Shown here: one piece after another, positions 1 through 9,580 of the stretch
Layout of the letters: every line of letters begins with the position of its first letter
How positions within the stretch are numbered: position 1 is the first letter of the stretch
Assembly (NCBI RefSeq): GCF_003086295.3
Contig: NC_092039.1
Coordinates: 73,489,649 to 73,553,648, forward strand
From: Arachis hypogaea
Taxonomy: Eukaryota; Streptophyta; Magnoliopsida; Fabales; Fabaceae
Length of the DNA stretch: 64,000 bases
Direction of reading: 5' to 3'
Notes under the pieces: model-generated
Seen by the model: the letters and a program-made list of their open reading frames with translations, nothing else
Told to the model about the DNA's origin: nothing
The model's database searches: none
Program-made: the position numbers and the translations under genes

Positions 1-526
1 TCTATTTGAAACTCATTTTGCCAACATTTTGGGTGACGCGGCTGCATGGGTGACTCGATTGCGTGATAGGCCATATAATGGGGATTGACGCGGACGCATG
101 GGGCACGCGTTCGCGTGGCAGGGCTTGTGCTGCTAGCATGAGTCCAGCCTAATTCTAGCGCAACTTTCGGCCATACACCTTTTTTACGTCGACTTTGAGG
201 CACGCATTCGCGTGGGTGACGCGGACGCATGGGAGACATTTTTCCCACATGGCGCGGACGCGTCAGCGACGCGGTCGCGTGGATCAATTTGTGCCGAAGG
301 CACACCTCCAGCCACGCTTTCGTGTGACTCTCTGTTCAATTTGATATCTTCCCAATGCACTTGTGACGCGGACGCGTCGCGTGCGTGGTATTATTATTAT
401 TATTATTATTATTTTTAAGCAGTATGCAGAATGCAAAATGCAATGAATGTCATGCAAAAATTGCAGGTTCAATAAAAATTCAAAAACAAACTAAAATTAA
501 AACTAAAAAGAGAACGATCATACCAT
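1..526 (-). repeat. D internal region downstream of its ORF, with a CG-rich GACGCGGACGC motif cluster
   Basis: No gene. Between about 30 and 390 the motif gacgcggacgc(a/g) and relatives such as cacgcgttcgcgtgg recur at irregular spacing; the same motif family is in the LTR of D at about 12810-12980. The position (after the coding part, before the expected ORF2) is where family B carries its GGCGTT palindromes. An A/T-rich stretch (about 390-520) separates the cluster from the hairpin at 527-550. Confidence 0.6.
390..415. repeat. (ATT)n microsatellite
   Basis: Uninterrupted tat/tta repeat of about eight units, ending in a short T run. It generates artefactual poly-Tyr and poly-Ile readings that are not genes. 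Confidence 0.9.
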
Positions 527-550
527 GGTGGGTTGTCTCCCACCCAGCAC
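527..550 (-). other. Conserved post-ORF hairpin of D (TGGGT...ACCCA type)
   Basis: On the minus strand the sequence contains TGGGTGGGAGACAACCCA, which can pair TGGGT with ACCCA. It lies about 40 nt after the end of the D reading frame. The corresponding place in A (6447-6470), H (39846-39870) and G (53547-53569) holds TTGGGAGGCAACCCAA with flanking GCGCTTG. Sequence differs, position and fold are alike. Confidence 0.55.
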
Positions 551-591
551 TTAGTTAAAGTCCTTAAGTTGGACATTTGGCGAGCTCCTTG

Positions 592-2607
592 TCATGGTGG
601 CTTCTGCTTGAACTCATCCTGAAATCTCCACCAGTGCTTGGAGTGCCAACATCCTATGGGGTCCCAAACAAGGCACATAAAACCTTTGAGCAGTTTCAAA
701 CAGGTTTCCAGGGTCCCGGGGTGTTGAATGTTAGAATATATTCCAGGATCCCAAACTCTACTTTTACACCCATCTTTGTCTTGATCTGCATTTTTCCAGC
801 CGGGTGGTGAGTAGTCCGAATTCTCACTGCAGTGACCAATCAGCTTCAGAGATCCTTTCAATTGAGCTTGACACCAATCCTTGCACCTCAAATTGAAGTG
901 TGAAACCTTATTGAATCTTGCATACCAACTCTGAGTGTGAGTTAATTCCCTTTTACTCTTAAAGTCGCAAAGAGCTCTAAGCTGGCCATTTGTTTCAAGT
1001 AGACCATATTCAAGTGGAAAAGTAAAGATAAAAGCTAAGGATTTTACCCACTTGAGGTTTGTATTGGGTGGTAGTGGCCTTGGGATAGGTGTTTTCAGTG
1101 GTTTTGCAAGCTCTACTCCCTTGTGGTCTTCAGTGAATTCCTCCACTTCCTTGCAAACCTTTTCCATTCCAGCCATGTCCTGGTCGAAGTCTTCCATATC
1201 TTCCTCATCACTTGAGTCATAATTAGGAGGTTGAGAAAAGTCGACCTCTGCATCATCTTCGTATTTACTTGGGGATGATTCTTCTGTCTCAAAGAATTCA
1301 CTTGCGGGTGCAAGTTTATCACTAGGAGGACTTGACTGGTGACTATCATCATCAAGGAAACATGCGTCTTGAGTTACTCGGTCCAGTTCTTCATAAGATA
1401 TCTGCATTGGAGGCTACGCAACATCCTCTTGAGCATTAATTGTAACATCCTTGACGGAATTCTCCACAACTCTGGATTCAGGTGGCGGTTCGGCATCTCC
1501 TAAATCTTCAACCAACTCTTCTTCTTCTACCATGATAGCTTCCTCTAATTGTTCCAGTACGAAGTTATGCTCTATGCTGTCCACTGGAGCTTCTATTGTC
1601 TTCTTTGTGTTGCGTTCTTCATTGGATTCTCCGCATAAAGCCATGGGAGTCTGTTGAGGGGCTGAACGTCTGGAAGATAATTGATTTCTTGCTTGATCCA
1701 GGTATTTAAGTATGAAATCGTATTCATCCTTGATGATTTCCTATTCAACTATTTCTTCACCTTCAAGTACAAAATCCTTCTTGTTGTCTTCTTTCACTAG
1801 TTCTTCCACCACGTTGTCAACTTCAAGGGTCTCTACTACCTTCACATTTAGTGCCTCCTCTAGCTCCTTATGAAGTATGGATTCGCGAAGATGATCCTTT
1901 CTCTCTTGTTCCATGTCAATAGTATCAATGGGATCATGTTGCTCTTGGATTGATGGATGTTGGCGCTCTTCCATGGATGGTGGTGATGGGATGGGTGGAT
2001 CATTATGTGGTTGAGATGGAAGTGCAGTGGAGCTTGAGGGTTGAATATTGGGTGTAGAAGGTTGGTTCATGCGGGATATTAGTGCTTGAAGAGTAGAGGT
2101 GAGACTAGTGCTAGTGGAAAATTTGCTTTCCATGGAGGTTTGGGGTGGATAGGAGGGTTCATTTGTTGGGAGAAAAGGTTCATAACACGGAAGTGGTTCC
2201 TCTTAATAAGGATATGGAGATGGTGTATATTGAGGTGGTGGTTCTGGGTACGGTTCATATGGTGGTTGGTGTGGTGAATAAGGATTGGGGTCATACGAAC
2301 ATGACTGGTGGAAAGGGGCTTGTGAGTGTGGTGGTTTAAAGTTATGTTGTGAGGATGGTCTCTAAGCATACGGTGGGGCTTGTTGGTAGCTACTAGGCGG
2401 TCCACCATATCTATCAGCTTGGTATGCATTGTAGGATGGTCTTTGTCTGTGATATCTAGGAGGGTGTTGTTGCCTAAAGGGTTGATCAGATCCTCTTAGC
2501 TCTGTCCATCTTTGATTGCTTTGACCTTGATGCATATTCCTGTTATAGCTTCCATTCCTTGCAACAAAATTAGAACTAAACTCAAAGCAAGAGGGGTGAG
2601 AATTCAT
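592..2607 (-). pseudogene. Unrecognised acidic/proline-rich ORF of element D, broken by in-frame stops
   Basis: I do not recognise this protein. One reading frame of about 670 codons starts at the ATG at 2607 (about 100 nt after the PBS, where gag normally starts) and ends at 592. It is cut by at least four in-frame stops (near 2362, 2200, 1741 and 1411), so it is a decayed gene. Visible regions: N-terminal Arg/Gln/Tyr-rich segment, then a Pro/Tyr-rich stretch with repeated PYxP-like units, a long Glu/Asp-rich middle, and a C-terminal third with spaced Cys and Trp residues (for example WYARF, CKDWCQ). There is no retrotransposon-gag core, no protease DTG/DLG box, no CCHC knuckle. It could be a diverged Gag or a captured or novel protein; family membership is unknown. 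Confidence 0.6.
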
Positions 2608-2705
2608 AGTAGTTATTAGAAATAAGGGTGAAACGAAGGAACAAATAAACGAGTAAAAGAAAAAAAATATTTACAATAACCAATAATAAGGCACACGTTT
2701 GTAAT

Positions 2706-2723
2706 TCCCCGGCAATGGCACCA
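2706..2723 (-). other. Primer binding site of D (tRNA-Asp)
   Basis: Plus-strand tccccggcaatggcacca matches the 3' end of plant tRNA-Asp(GTC), including CCA, with differences in the acceptor stem. Minus-strand orientation places the 5' LTR immediately right of it, starting TG at 2727 after 3 nt. Confidence 0.85.
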
Positions 2724-2726
2724 TTT

Positions 2727-2841
2727 TGAAGAACTGAAGATTGATGGTTTAGAAGTTATAGTAAACTCTCGTTGTAAGTATAGTTACTAAACCAAGCAAT
2801 CAACCTTTCTTACAAACGTTTTGGTTGTCACAAGTAACAAA
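2727..2841 (-). mobile_element. 5' LTR of D, PBS-proximal part (interrupted)
   Basis: Starts TG right after the PBS and resembles the U5 end of solo LTR E read in reverse (shared blocks around ctcgttgtaagtatag and ttggttgtcac). Breaks off at 2841 where the element A block begins. The remainder resumes at 12049; comparison with E suggests that roughly 100 bp of this LTR (including the ctcgggtcgttctccc block) were lost at the junction. Confidence 0.75.
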
Positions 2842-3744
2842 TAATGTGTGGAAAACGATCCAACACAAAACTCACCGGCAAGTGTACCGGGTCGCATCAA
2901 GTAATAATAACTCACATGAGTGAGGTCGATCCCACAGGGATTGAAGGATTGAGCAATTTTAGTTTAGTGGTTGATTTAGTCAAGCGAATCAAGTTTTGGT
3001 TGAGTGGGTTGTATTTAACAGAATATAAATTGCTTGGAATGTAAAGGGAGAAGGGGAAATTGCAGTAAATTAAAGAACAGGAAAGTAAACTTGCTGAATC
3101 TTAAAGAACAAGAAAGTAAATGACTGAAACTTAAAGTGCAAGAAATGTAAATAGCAGTAACTTAAATGGCAAGAAATATAAATTGCTTGAATATAAAAGG
3201 GATTTGAGGACTGGGATTTGCAGAATCTAAACAAAGATAAATTGAATCACCACAATTAATAGAGCAGAAATTGAATTGGAGCAATGAGAATTCAAACAGA
3301 AATTAAAAGTAAATTGCAGCAGGGTTCACAGAAGAACCAAAAAGAAAAATGGGGTCTCAGGTCTCAAGAGACTAGAAAGCAAAGTCTAGATCTCTATTTG
3401 CCTTCCCAGATCCAAGTTCACAAAGCAATTGACAAGGAATTGAAGAAGAAGCAGTAAAGAGAATGTGAATGGATTCAATTATGCAGAAAAGAAACTAAAG
3501 AGTTCTTGAGTGGAGATTGAGACAGAATTTCCTCAATTCTTAACACCCAAGAATCAAAACAAGAAAATTAAAAAGACCCAAGCAAGAACGAGGAAGAAGA
3601 GAGATCAATTCTCCTCCCTAATTCTCTGAAATCTCAGTGAAGACACCAAGAGAAGTTCCCAAGTGCAAAAATAGAATTCAAAGCTCAAAGAAAGTGCAAA
3701 ATTCAAAAGATAAGCAAAAGGTCCTAATTACATCAAACTAGCTC

Positions 3745-3753
3745 CTATTTATA
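3745..3753 (-). promoter_or_regulatory. TATA-like box in A 3' LTR
   Basis: Sense TATAAATAG within an otherwise ordinary A/T context; conserved in the sister LTR (10484-10492) and in A' (33280-33288). Probable Pol II promoter of the LTR. Confidence 0.6.
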
Positions 3754-3867
3754 CACTTTCTATTCTTGGATTTTGGGATTTGGATGGGCTTTTGATTTGG
3801 TGAAGAAATGAATTAAAATGGATTTTGAATTCAATTTTTCGGCCCAAAAAATAATAGCTCCCAGGAG

Positions 3868-4590
3868 GCTGCCCTGCCCTTGTGGAGGGTAGGGCAGGAT
3901 TTGGTGCGTGTTGGTGCTTGCTTGGTGCGGGCTGGTGCGGTCTTGGTGCACAGAACGCTGCCCTGCCCTCGCGGAGGGCAGGGCAGGAAAAATTGGTGCG
4001 CCAGAGATGTGCCACGGTGCGTGCTGATGCTGCCAGAGTCATGCCATGGTGCGCCAGAATGGTGCCTTGGTGCACAGGATGCTGCCCTGCCCTCGCGGAG
4101 GGCAGGGCAGAAAAAGTTGGTGCTGCCAGGATCGTGCTGTGGTGCGCGTTGGTGCTGCCAGGATCGTTCCTTGGTGCGCCAGACTCACTTCTTGGTGCGC
4201 CAGAGTTGTGCACCAACAAAATGCTGCCCTGCCCTCGCGGAGGGCAGGGCAGTGTTTCCAAAATGAAGTCCCGTGTTTGAATCCGGGCAGAAACACACGC
4301 TAAATCATTTTCCTTGGTTTCTTGGCACGGTAATGGACCTTAGTTCCTTGCTTCCTCATGGTCCCATGTTCAACTCTTGTGGCAAGCATTTGGAGACATT
4401 TTCCTTTGATTTTCTTCCTTGGTGAGCCCGATACTGCCCTTGTGGAGGGCAGGGCAACATTTTCTTCTTCTTGATTCCAAGGCACAAATTTGTGCTCTGC
4501 CCTTGTAGTGGGCAGGGCAGAGTTGCCTTCTTTGCTTAGTTCCCTTATGTTGCCCTCCTAGAGGGCAGTGTGCCCTTGTGGAGGGCAATG
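3868..4590 (-). repeat. CG-rich perfect hairpin array in U3 of A (CTGCCCTGCCCTC-GCG-GAGGG...)
   Basis: Three perfect copies at 3958-3986, 4082-4110 and 4224-4252 have 13-bp arms separated by GCG. Degenerate copies lie at 3869, 4435, 4497 and 4551. Between them is a GGTGC-rich sequence (ttggtgcgccag). The array sits upstream of the TATA box in the sense direction, nearest unit about 115 bp away. Apparent open frames on either strand here are by-products of the repeats. Confidence 0.9.
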
Positions 4591-4944
4591 CTTGCCTCCC
4601 CCATTGTATGTGGCACACTTTTCCTTCCTTTAACCACGCTTCCTTCTCCTTGGGTCACGCTTTCTTAGGCCACGCTTTTCTCTTTTATTCTTTTCTTCAC
4701 CTGAAATAAACCAAAACAACCACTCCAAGTATCACTAAATTCATAAGGCTTATAAATCAATTAAAATTCAATTAAAATTAGCTTAAACCTCATGGATTAA
4801 CATTAATTTCATGGTGGTTGCTTGATTTAAAGAAGTTGTGCATTTTCACTCCAAATCACTTACTTAAGAAGCAAGAAAGTGCATAAAGACTAACAAAACA
4901 AATGAAATTAGCTTGAAAAATGGGTATATGATGACTTGTCATCA

Positions 4945-6446
4945 CAACACCAAACTTAAATCTTGCTTGTCCCCAAGCAAGCATCAAAACTAAGAGTAAA
5001 TGACATGAATAAGAAAAGAACACATATCCTTATTAGGCATATAGCAGAACTTGATTTATGGAGTCTTTATGCAGACGATGACAACTCACTTATTGTTGCT
5101 GCTACATAATACACATCTTTCCTCAAAGGCTTGCTAACCTTGCTGTTATAAGACTCACTTTTTAATTAATCCCTTGCTAACTTTTCTTGGCTTACAATGC
5201 TTAACAAGCTTATTATTCTTTTGGAGGTTTGGTGTCAAATGTTGCAGTAGTAGCCTTTGGCTTTATTTTCTTTTCTTTTGCTCAACATCTTTCCACCACA
5301 GACACATGGCTCACTAATTCTTCCTAGGATCATTGATGCCTAGCATCTCTTTGGATAACTAAATGTTCTGTATCTAAGTTGCTCTTTATTGTGGATTTTC
5401 AATTGGCCATCCCAAATCAGTTGATCTAAGTGACCGGGTTTTAAAATACCCCTTAGAATTTACTCATCCAAGCATATCTTAGTACAAGAACACCACAGGC
5501 ATATGTCCTAGGGTCCAAGCTATTGGTGTCCAACCTTTATTCTTTGTTTTTTTTGCCATTTTGGCTTTTTCTTTCTGTTTTCGTTACCAAGGGCTGTTTC
5601 ATTATTGATAAGAGTCTTTGTAACTGCAAGCTAACTCACATTTGAATGAGAATGATATTATGCAACAATTATTTCATGAGTTATGCATTTAATCAAACAC
5701 ATATACCACCATTAACTTCCATTCTTACTTATGCAACATTGGATATTTCGCTTTTCAATTCAAACAAATCTCTTTTATTTAAGCATATGGGAAACAAAAC
5801 AAATTTCAAGCTAAGTGATGGATAACAAGCATTATGCAGATTTAGCATTTTTAACAAACAATTTCACTTGCAACTAGATAAACACTTTAGCAAGACATAC
5901 AATGGTTTCCAGATTCAAAACATTTCACAGCATCAAGGATCAAGTTTAGATACAACCTTTGAAGTTGCAGCCCTTTGATTCTTCCTTCTGTTGTGTTCTC
6001 TTTGAGTTAAGATGCATAATGTCTTCAATTGTTGACTCATGTCCTACATAATTCTCAAAGTTGCTTGCTTCTCAAGCCCTTAATTACTTGGTTAATATGC
6101 ATAGTGTGGCTCCTGGATTTACTTTGGTGTGGGAACACCAAACTTAATTGTTTGCCACTGCCTCTTATGCAACCATTTTAACCATATGTGAAACCTTGTG
6201 TCCTTGCTAAAGGTTAATGAAATTTAAAACTAGAAAGCAATTAAACAGTTGAATAATGTGTTTGGTTGCTTGGAGCTAGCATCATGCAAGAGGTGAGAAT
6301 GATATTTTTGGTGGAACACCAAACTTAGAATCTTTCATTCTCCCTTAAACTGTTTTGGTGTGCAACACCAAACTTAGCTCCTTGCAATCCAGACCAATTA
6401 TTCAACATTTTTATTGAAAAAGCTTATGAAAGAAAACTACCTCAGG
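4945..6446 (-). other. 3' non-coding internal region of element A
   Basis: About 1.5 kb without an ORF. Holds the PPT-proximal hairpin (4962-4981) and several copies of the sense motif AAGTTTGGTGT (at about 4950, 6130, 6315 and 6365). The stretch around ccaccacagacacatg is shared with the 3' regions of B-family elements. Family B has ORF2 in this interval; here no ORF2 is seen. Confidence 0.7.
4962..4981 (-). ncRNA. RGGA-loop hairpin before the 3' LTR of A
   Basis: Plus-strand CTTGCTTGTCCCCAAGCAAG: 8-bp arms with loop GGGA in the sense RNA. It is followed by ATTTAAGTTTGGTGTTG, then the LTR (17 nt from hairpin to LTR). Same arrangement in families B, A', K and D' with different stems. Probably a cis-acting RNA element; role inferred. 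Confidence 0.7.
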
Positions 6447-6493
6447 TTGGGTTGCCTCCCAACAAGCGCTCTTTTATTGTCACTAGCTTGACA
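6447..6493 (-). other. Double hairpin after the protease stop in A
   Basis: Sense strand: TGTCA-AGCTAG-TGACA (6478-6493), then GCGCTTGTTGGGAGGCAACC (6447-6470 region), which can pair TTGGG with CCCAA. It begins about 12 nt after the stop of the gag-protease frame (6505). The same two hairpins occur in G and H at the same place. Confidence 0.65.
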
Positions 6494-6504
6494 TTGAACT
6501 CCCT

Positions 6505-8310
6505 TTAGGGTGGTTGATGTTGGTGATGTCTCAACTTGTCACCTCTCACTGTCAGCTTCCTCTGTGTGCCTTGATGCTCAATTTCCATATGCTCAAGAGA
6601 CAGTACTTGGTTAACAGTGTAATAATCTTCTGCTCCCAGCTGTTGATATACGAGTTGCACCTTATCACCTTTAGAAAATCCTTCAGTTGGGATTTTCTTG
6701 TTCTTCCACCCTTTGTGAGCCTTTTTCTTGCTCTTCATCTTTTTCTTTCTTGTTGATCTTTCTTTCTTGACAGTGACTTGAGTTGTGATACCTTTCTTCT
6801 TGTTTATCACCCCTGCTTCCTTTTGAATTCCTTTTTCTTCTTGCAACTGCTTGTTTTTCTGTTCTACTGCCTTGTCGGTTGCTTGCTTTGGAAGGAGATC
6901 ACCACTTGTTTTGCTTGTTTCTTCATTCCTTTGTAATTCTGGAAAGACTTTCAAGATGATGCTCTCCTCATGCATCCTGAGGGTTAACTCTCCCTGCTCT
7001 ATATCCACAATGGCTCTAGCAGTGGCCAAAAATGGTCGACCAAGTATTATGGAGTCATTTCCATTTTCTGAAGAATCCAGGACCACAAAATCCGCAGGAT
7101 AAATGAACTTGTCAACCTTAACTAAAAGGTTCTCAATCAGCCCTTTTGGATATACCACTGATTGGTCCACCAACTCTAAGGACATCTGTATTGGTTTCAC
7201 TTCCTCTATGCCAAGCTTTTTCACTAAAGAAGATGGGATTAGATTTATGCTTGCTCCTAAATCACACATCCCCTTGTTGATGAATAGATTTCCAATAGTG
7301 CATGGTAGGAAGAAACCTCCAGGATCTTCAAGCTTGGGAGGGAGTCCCTTTTTAATGAGGGCACTGCATTCTTCACTAAGCATTACAGTTTCCTTTTCAT
7401 TCCAACTTCTTTTCTTGTTGATGAGCTCTTTCAAGAACTTGGCATACAGAGGCATTTGCTCCAAAGCCTCGGCCAAAGGTATGTTGATTTCCAGCTTCTT
7501 GAAAGTCTCAAGAAATTTGTGAAAATGCTGATCCTTTGTCTCTTTGTGTAATCTCTGTGGATAAGGCAGTGGTGGTGTTAAGTTCTTCTCCACTTGATGT
7601 TGTCTTGGAATTGGTTCTTCCATGATTTGCTTTCCTTTCTTCAAATTCTGTGGTTTGTTGTCTTCCTCTGTGAGTTTTTCTGGGACATTCTTGCTTACCA
7701 TGTCCTTGTTGGTGGCTTCATCATTCTTCGTTGGCTCATTGTCATTGTTCTTGGTTGCTCCTTGGTTACCATCCAATAACACTTTTCCACTTCTTAGTTG
7801 CACGACCTTGCATTCTTCCTTTGGGTTGGGAATGGTGTCACTAGGCAGTGAGCTTGATGGTTTTTCAACAGAAATTTGTTTTGAGATTTGCCCAATTTGC
7901 CTTTCTAAGTTCTTCATGGAAGCTTCTTGGTTCTTTGTTGTCAATTCTTGGTTCTTCATTATTTTCTCCATGAGCAGCTCTAGATTGGTGATCCTCTGGG
8001 ATTCATGTGAAATTGGTTGATTTTGGGTTGTTGATGGATGATGATAAGTGGTTTGATTTGTTGGGTGGTTATTGGGTGGATAATGGTTAGAGTTGGGGTA
8101 GTTATTTTGTGGTTTTCTGTATGTATTTTGGTTAGTGTTTGGCTGGGGGTTATGGTTTGTGCTTTTCCAATTATTCTGACTTGTGTTTCTTTGCCATGGT
8201 TGTTGGTTTTGATTATGGTTGTCTCCCCATCTGAGGTTGGGATGGTTCTTCCAAGATGGATTATAGGTATCACCATAGACTTCATTAGTTCCAGGATTTT
8301 GGTTGTGCAT
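6505..8310 (-). CDS. Gag C-terminal part, aspartic protease and an integrase-tail-like segment, one ORF (element A)
   Basis: 601-codon open frame. It begins in the Gag segment typical of Athila relatives (YNPSWKNHPN near residue 20), continues through a Gln/Asn-rich and a Lys-rich linker, and holds a retropepsin domain at roughly residues 330-460. The catalytic box CDLGASINL is intact, as is the flap region ILGRPFLATA. No RT, RNase H or integrase core follows. The last about 60 residues (FSKGDKVQL...VRGDKLRHH) resemble the GPY/F-like end of Athila integrases, suggesting an in-frame deletion that fused protease to the integrase tail. The frame is identical to that of the upstream gag, separated by a single TAA. 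Protease would mature Gag if expressed. Confidence 0.8.
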   Translation of the reverse strand: MHNQNPGTNEVYGDTYNPSWKNHPNLRWGDNHNQNQQPWQRNTSQNNWKSTNHNPQPNTNQNTYRKPQNNYPNSNHYPPNNHPTNQTTYHHPSTTQNQPISHESQRITNLELLMEKIMKNQELTTKNQEASMKNLERQIGQISKQISVEKPSSSLPSDTIPNPKEECKVVQLRSGKVLLDGNQGATKNNDNEPTKNDEATNKDMVSKNVPEKLTEEDNKPQNLKKGKQIMEEPIPRQHQVEKNLTPPLPYPQRLHKETKDQHFHKFLETFKKLEINIPLAEALEQMPLYAKFLKELINKKRSWNEKETVMLSEECSALIKKGLPPKLEDPGGFFLPCTIGNLFINKGMCDLGASINLIPSSLVKKLGIEEVKPIQMSLELVDQSVVYPKGLIENLLVKVDKFIYPADFVVLDSSENGNDSIILGRPFLATARAIVDIEQGELTLRMHEESIILKVFPELQRNEETSKTSGDLLPKQATDKAVEQKNKQLQEEKGIQKEAGVINKKKGITTQVTVKKERSTRKKKMKSKKKAHKGWKNKKIPTEGFSKGDKVQLVYQQLGAEDYYTVNQVLSLEHMEIEHQGTQRKLTVRGDKLRHHQHQPP

Positions 8311-8325
8311 GTATTGGACTTTCTC

Positions 8326-9366
8326 TTACTGTTGCTCCTCTTGAGTTTCTTCACTTTGCACCCAAGTAGTTGGTGGTTGGCTGGTGGCACTCACTGATGC
8401 AACTTGCAAGCCATCAATTCTTTTGGCCATTTGTTCAAACTGTTGTTGAATCTGCTGCTGCATTATCTTGTTCTGAGCTAGAATTGAATCCACTCCTTCC
8501 AACTCCATTACTCCTCTTCTTTGTGATGGTTTGCGTTGTCTTTGATGAGCAAAGAAATATTGGTTATTGGCCACCATGTCAATGAGGTTTTGAGCTTCCT
8601 CTGTAGTTTTCATGAGTTGCAAAGAGCCTCCAGCTGAATGATCAAGTGCTTCTTGAGCTTTAAGAGTGAGCCCCTCATAGAAGTTCTGCAACTTATCCCA
8701 CTCAGTGAACATCTCTGGTGGACATTTCCTCAATAGTGCCTTATATCTTTCCCATGCTTCATATAAGTTTTCAGCCTCCATTTGAGTGAATGTCTGCACC
8801 TCAGTCTTCAATCTTAGGATTCTTTGAGGGGGATAAAATTTGGCAAGGAACTTGCTTACCAAGTCATCCCAAGTGTTGATGCTTTCTTTTGGAAAGGTCT
8901 CTAGCCATTGGGTGGCTTTATCTCTGAGAGAAAATGGAAAGAGCAACAACTTGTAGCTATCAGGAGGTACACCATTGGTTTTCACAGTATCACAGATTCT
9001 CAAGAAGGTAGACAAATGTTGATTTGGATCTTCCAAAGGTCCTCCTCCAAAAGAACAGTTGTTTTGAACCAAAGTGATGAGTTGTGGCTTTAGTTCAAAA
9101 TTGTTTGCATTGACATTAGGAGGAAGAATGCTACTTCCACAATGTCTAGCATTTGCAAATGTGTATGAAGCCAAGACTCTTCGTTGTTGTTGGTTATTGT
9201 TGGCTCCTTCTCCTGGTTGATTGAGATCTCCTTCCATTTCTTGGAATTCCTCCTCAGATTCTTCCTCTCTAATAACGTTCTTCCCTCTTTCAGCTCTTCT
9301 TATTCTTCGAAGAGTTCTTTGGTCAATTTCAGAGAGGACAGGGGAAGATCTTCCTATACCTGACAT
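8326..9366 (-). CDS. gag: Gag N-terminal and core domain (element A)
   Basis: Structural protein of the virus-like particle. I chose the ATG at 9366 (MSGIGRSS) because relatives start at the equivalent place; an upstream in-frame ATG at 9417 is less likely. An Arg-rich N-terminus and acidic segment are followed by NNFELKPQLITL and the retrotransposon-gag core (FPFSLRDKATQWL ... SKFLAKFYPPQR ... YEAWERYKALLRKCP). It ends at TAA followed in frame by E-K-V-Q-Y and the next ORF. The stop may be a CAA-to-TAA mutation or a readthrough site; families B and C show no stop at the matching point. No CCHC knuckle. Confidence 0.85.
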   Translation of the reverse strand: MSGIGRSSPVLSEIDQRTLRRIRRAERGKNVIREEESEEEFQEMEGDLNQPGEGANNNQQQRRVLASYTFANARHCGSSILPPNVNANNFELKPQLITLVQNNCSFGGGPLEDPNQHLSTFLRICDTVKTNGVPPDSYKLLLFPFSLRDKATQWLETFPKESINTWDDLVSKFLAKFYPPQRILRLKTEVQTFTQMEAENLYEAWERYKALLRKCPPEMFTEWDKLQNFYEGLTLKAQEALDHSAGGSLQLMKTTEEAQNLIDMVANNQYFFAHQRQRKPSQRRGVMELEGVDSILAQNKIMQQQIQQQFEQMAKRIDGLQVASVSATSQPPTTWVQSEETQEEQQ

Positions 9367-9556
9367 ACAAACACACAACAATAAACACACAGATCCAGAA
9401 AACCAATGAAACTTCAATCTATAGTTAGAATAAAGTTTTAGTTAGTTTAAGCAAAAATTCAAACAGTTAGTGTGTTAGTCAAAATTAAAATAATAGAAAA
9501 GAAAAAGTGCTTAATCTAGACCTCTACTTCACTTAATCATTGTCAATCTATTTCAA

Positions 9557-9574
9557 TCCCCGGCAACGGCACCA
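9557..9574 (-). other. Primer binding site of A (tRNA-Asp)
   Basis: tccccggcaacggcacca on the plus strand equals the 3' end of tRNA-Asp except for one base. Six nt (AGTTTT in sense) separate it from the 5' LTR, the same spacer as in family B. Confidence 0.9.
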
Positions 9575-9580
9575 AAAACT

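Larger units (their letters stand above)
2842..4944 (-). mobile_element. 3' LTR of element A
   Basis: 2103 bp. The sense LTR begins TGATGACAAG (at 4944) and ends at 2842, where the terminal CA is mutated to TA; the other copy keeps it. Carries the hairpin array (3868-4590) and a TATA-like CTATTTATA (minus) at 3745-3753. The adjacent U5 block near 2880-2950 resembles the family-B U5 block. Confidence 0.9.

Noticed and set aside
284..418. Small proteins with poly-Tyr or poly-Ile
   Set aside because: Products of the (ATT)n microsatellite.
3749..4261. Open frames of 128-170 codons over the hairpin arrays, both strands (also 10488-11000)
   Set aside because: They arise from the CTGCCCTGCCCTC repeats, run in several frames at once, and have no conserved start or domain.
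9557..9574. tRNA-Asp gene fragments (also 23253, 43684, 45500, 59774)
   Set aside because: Only the last 18 nt match, always 3-6 nt from an LTR end; these are primer binding sites.
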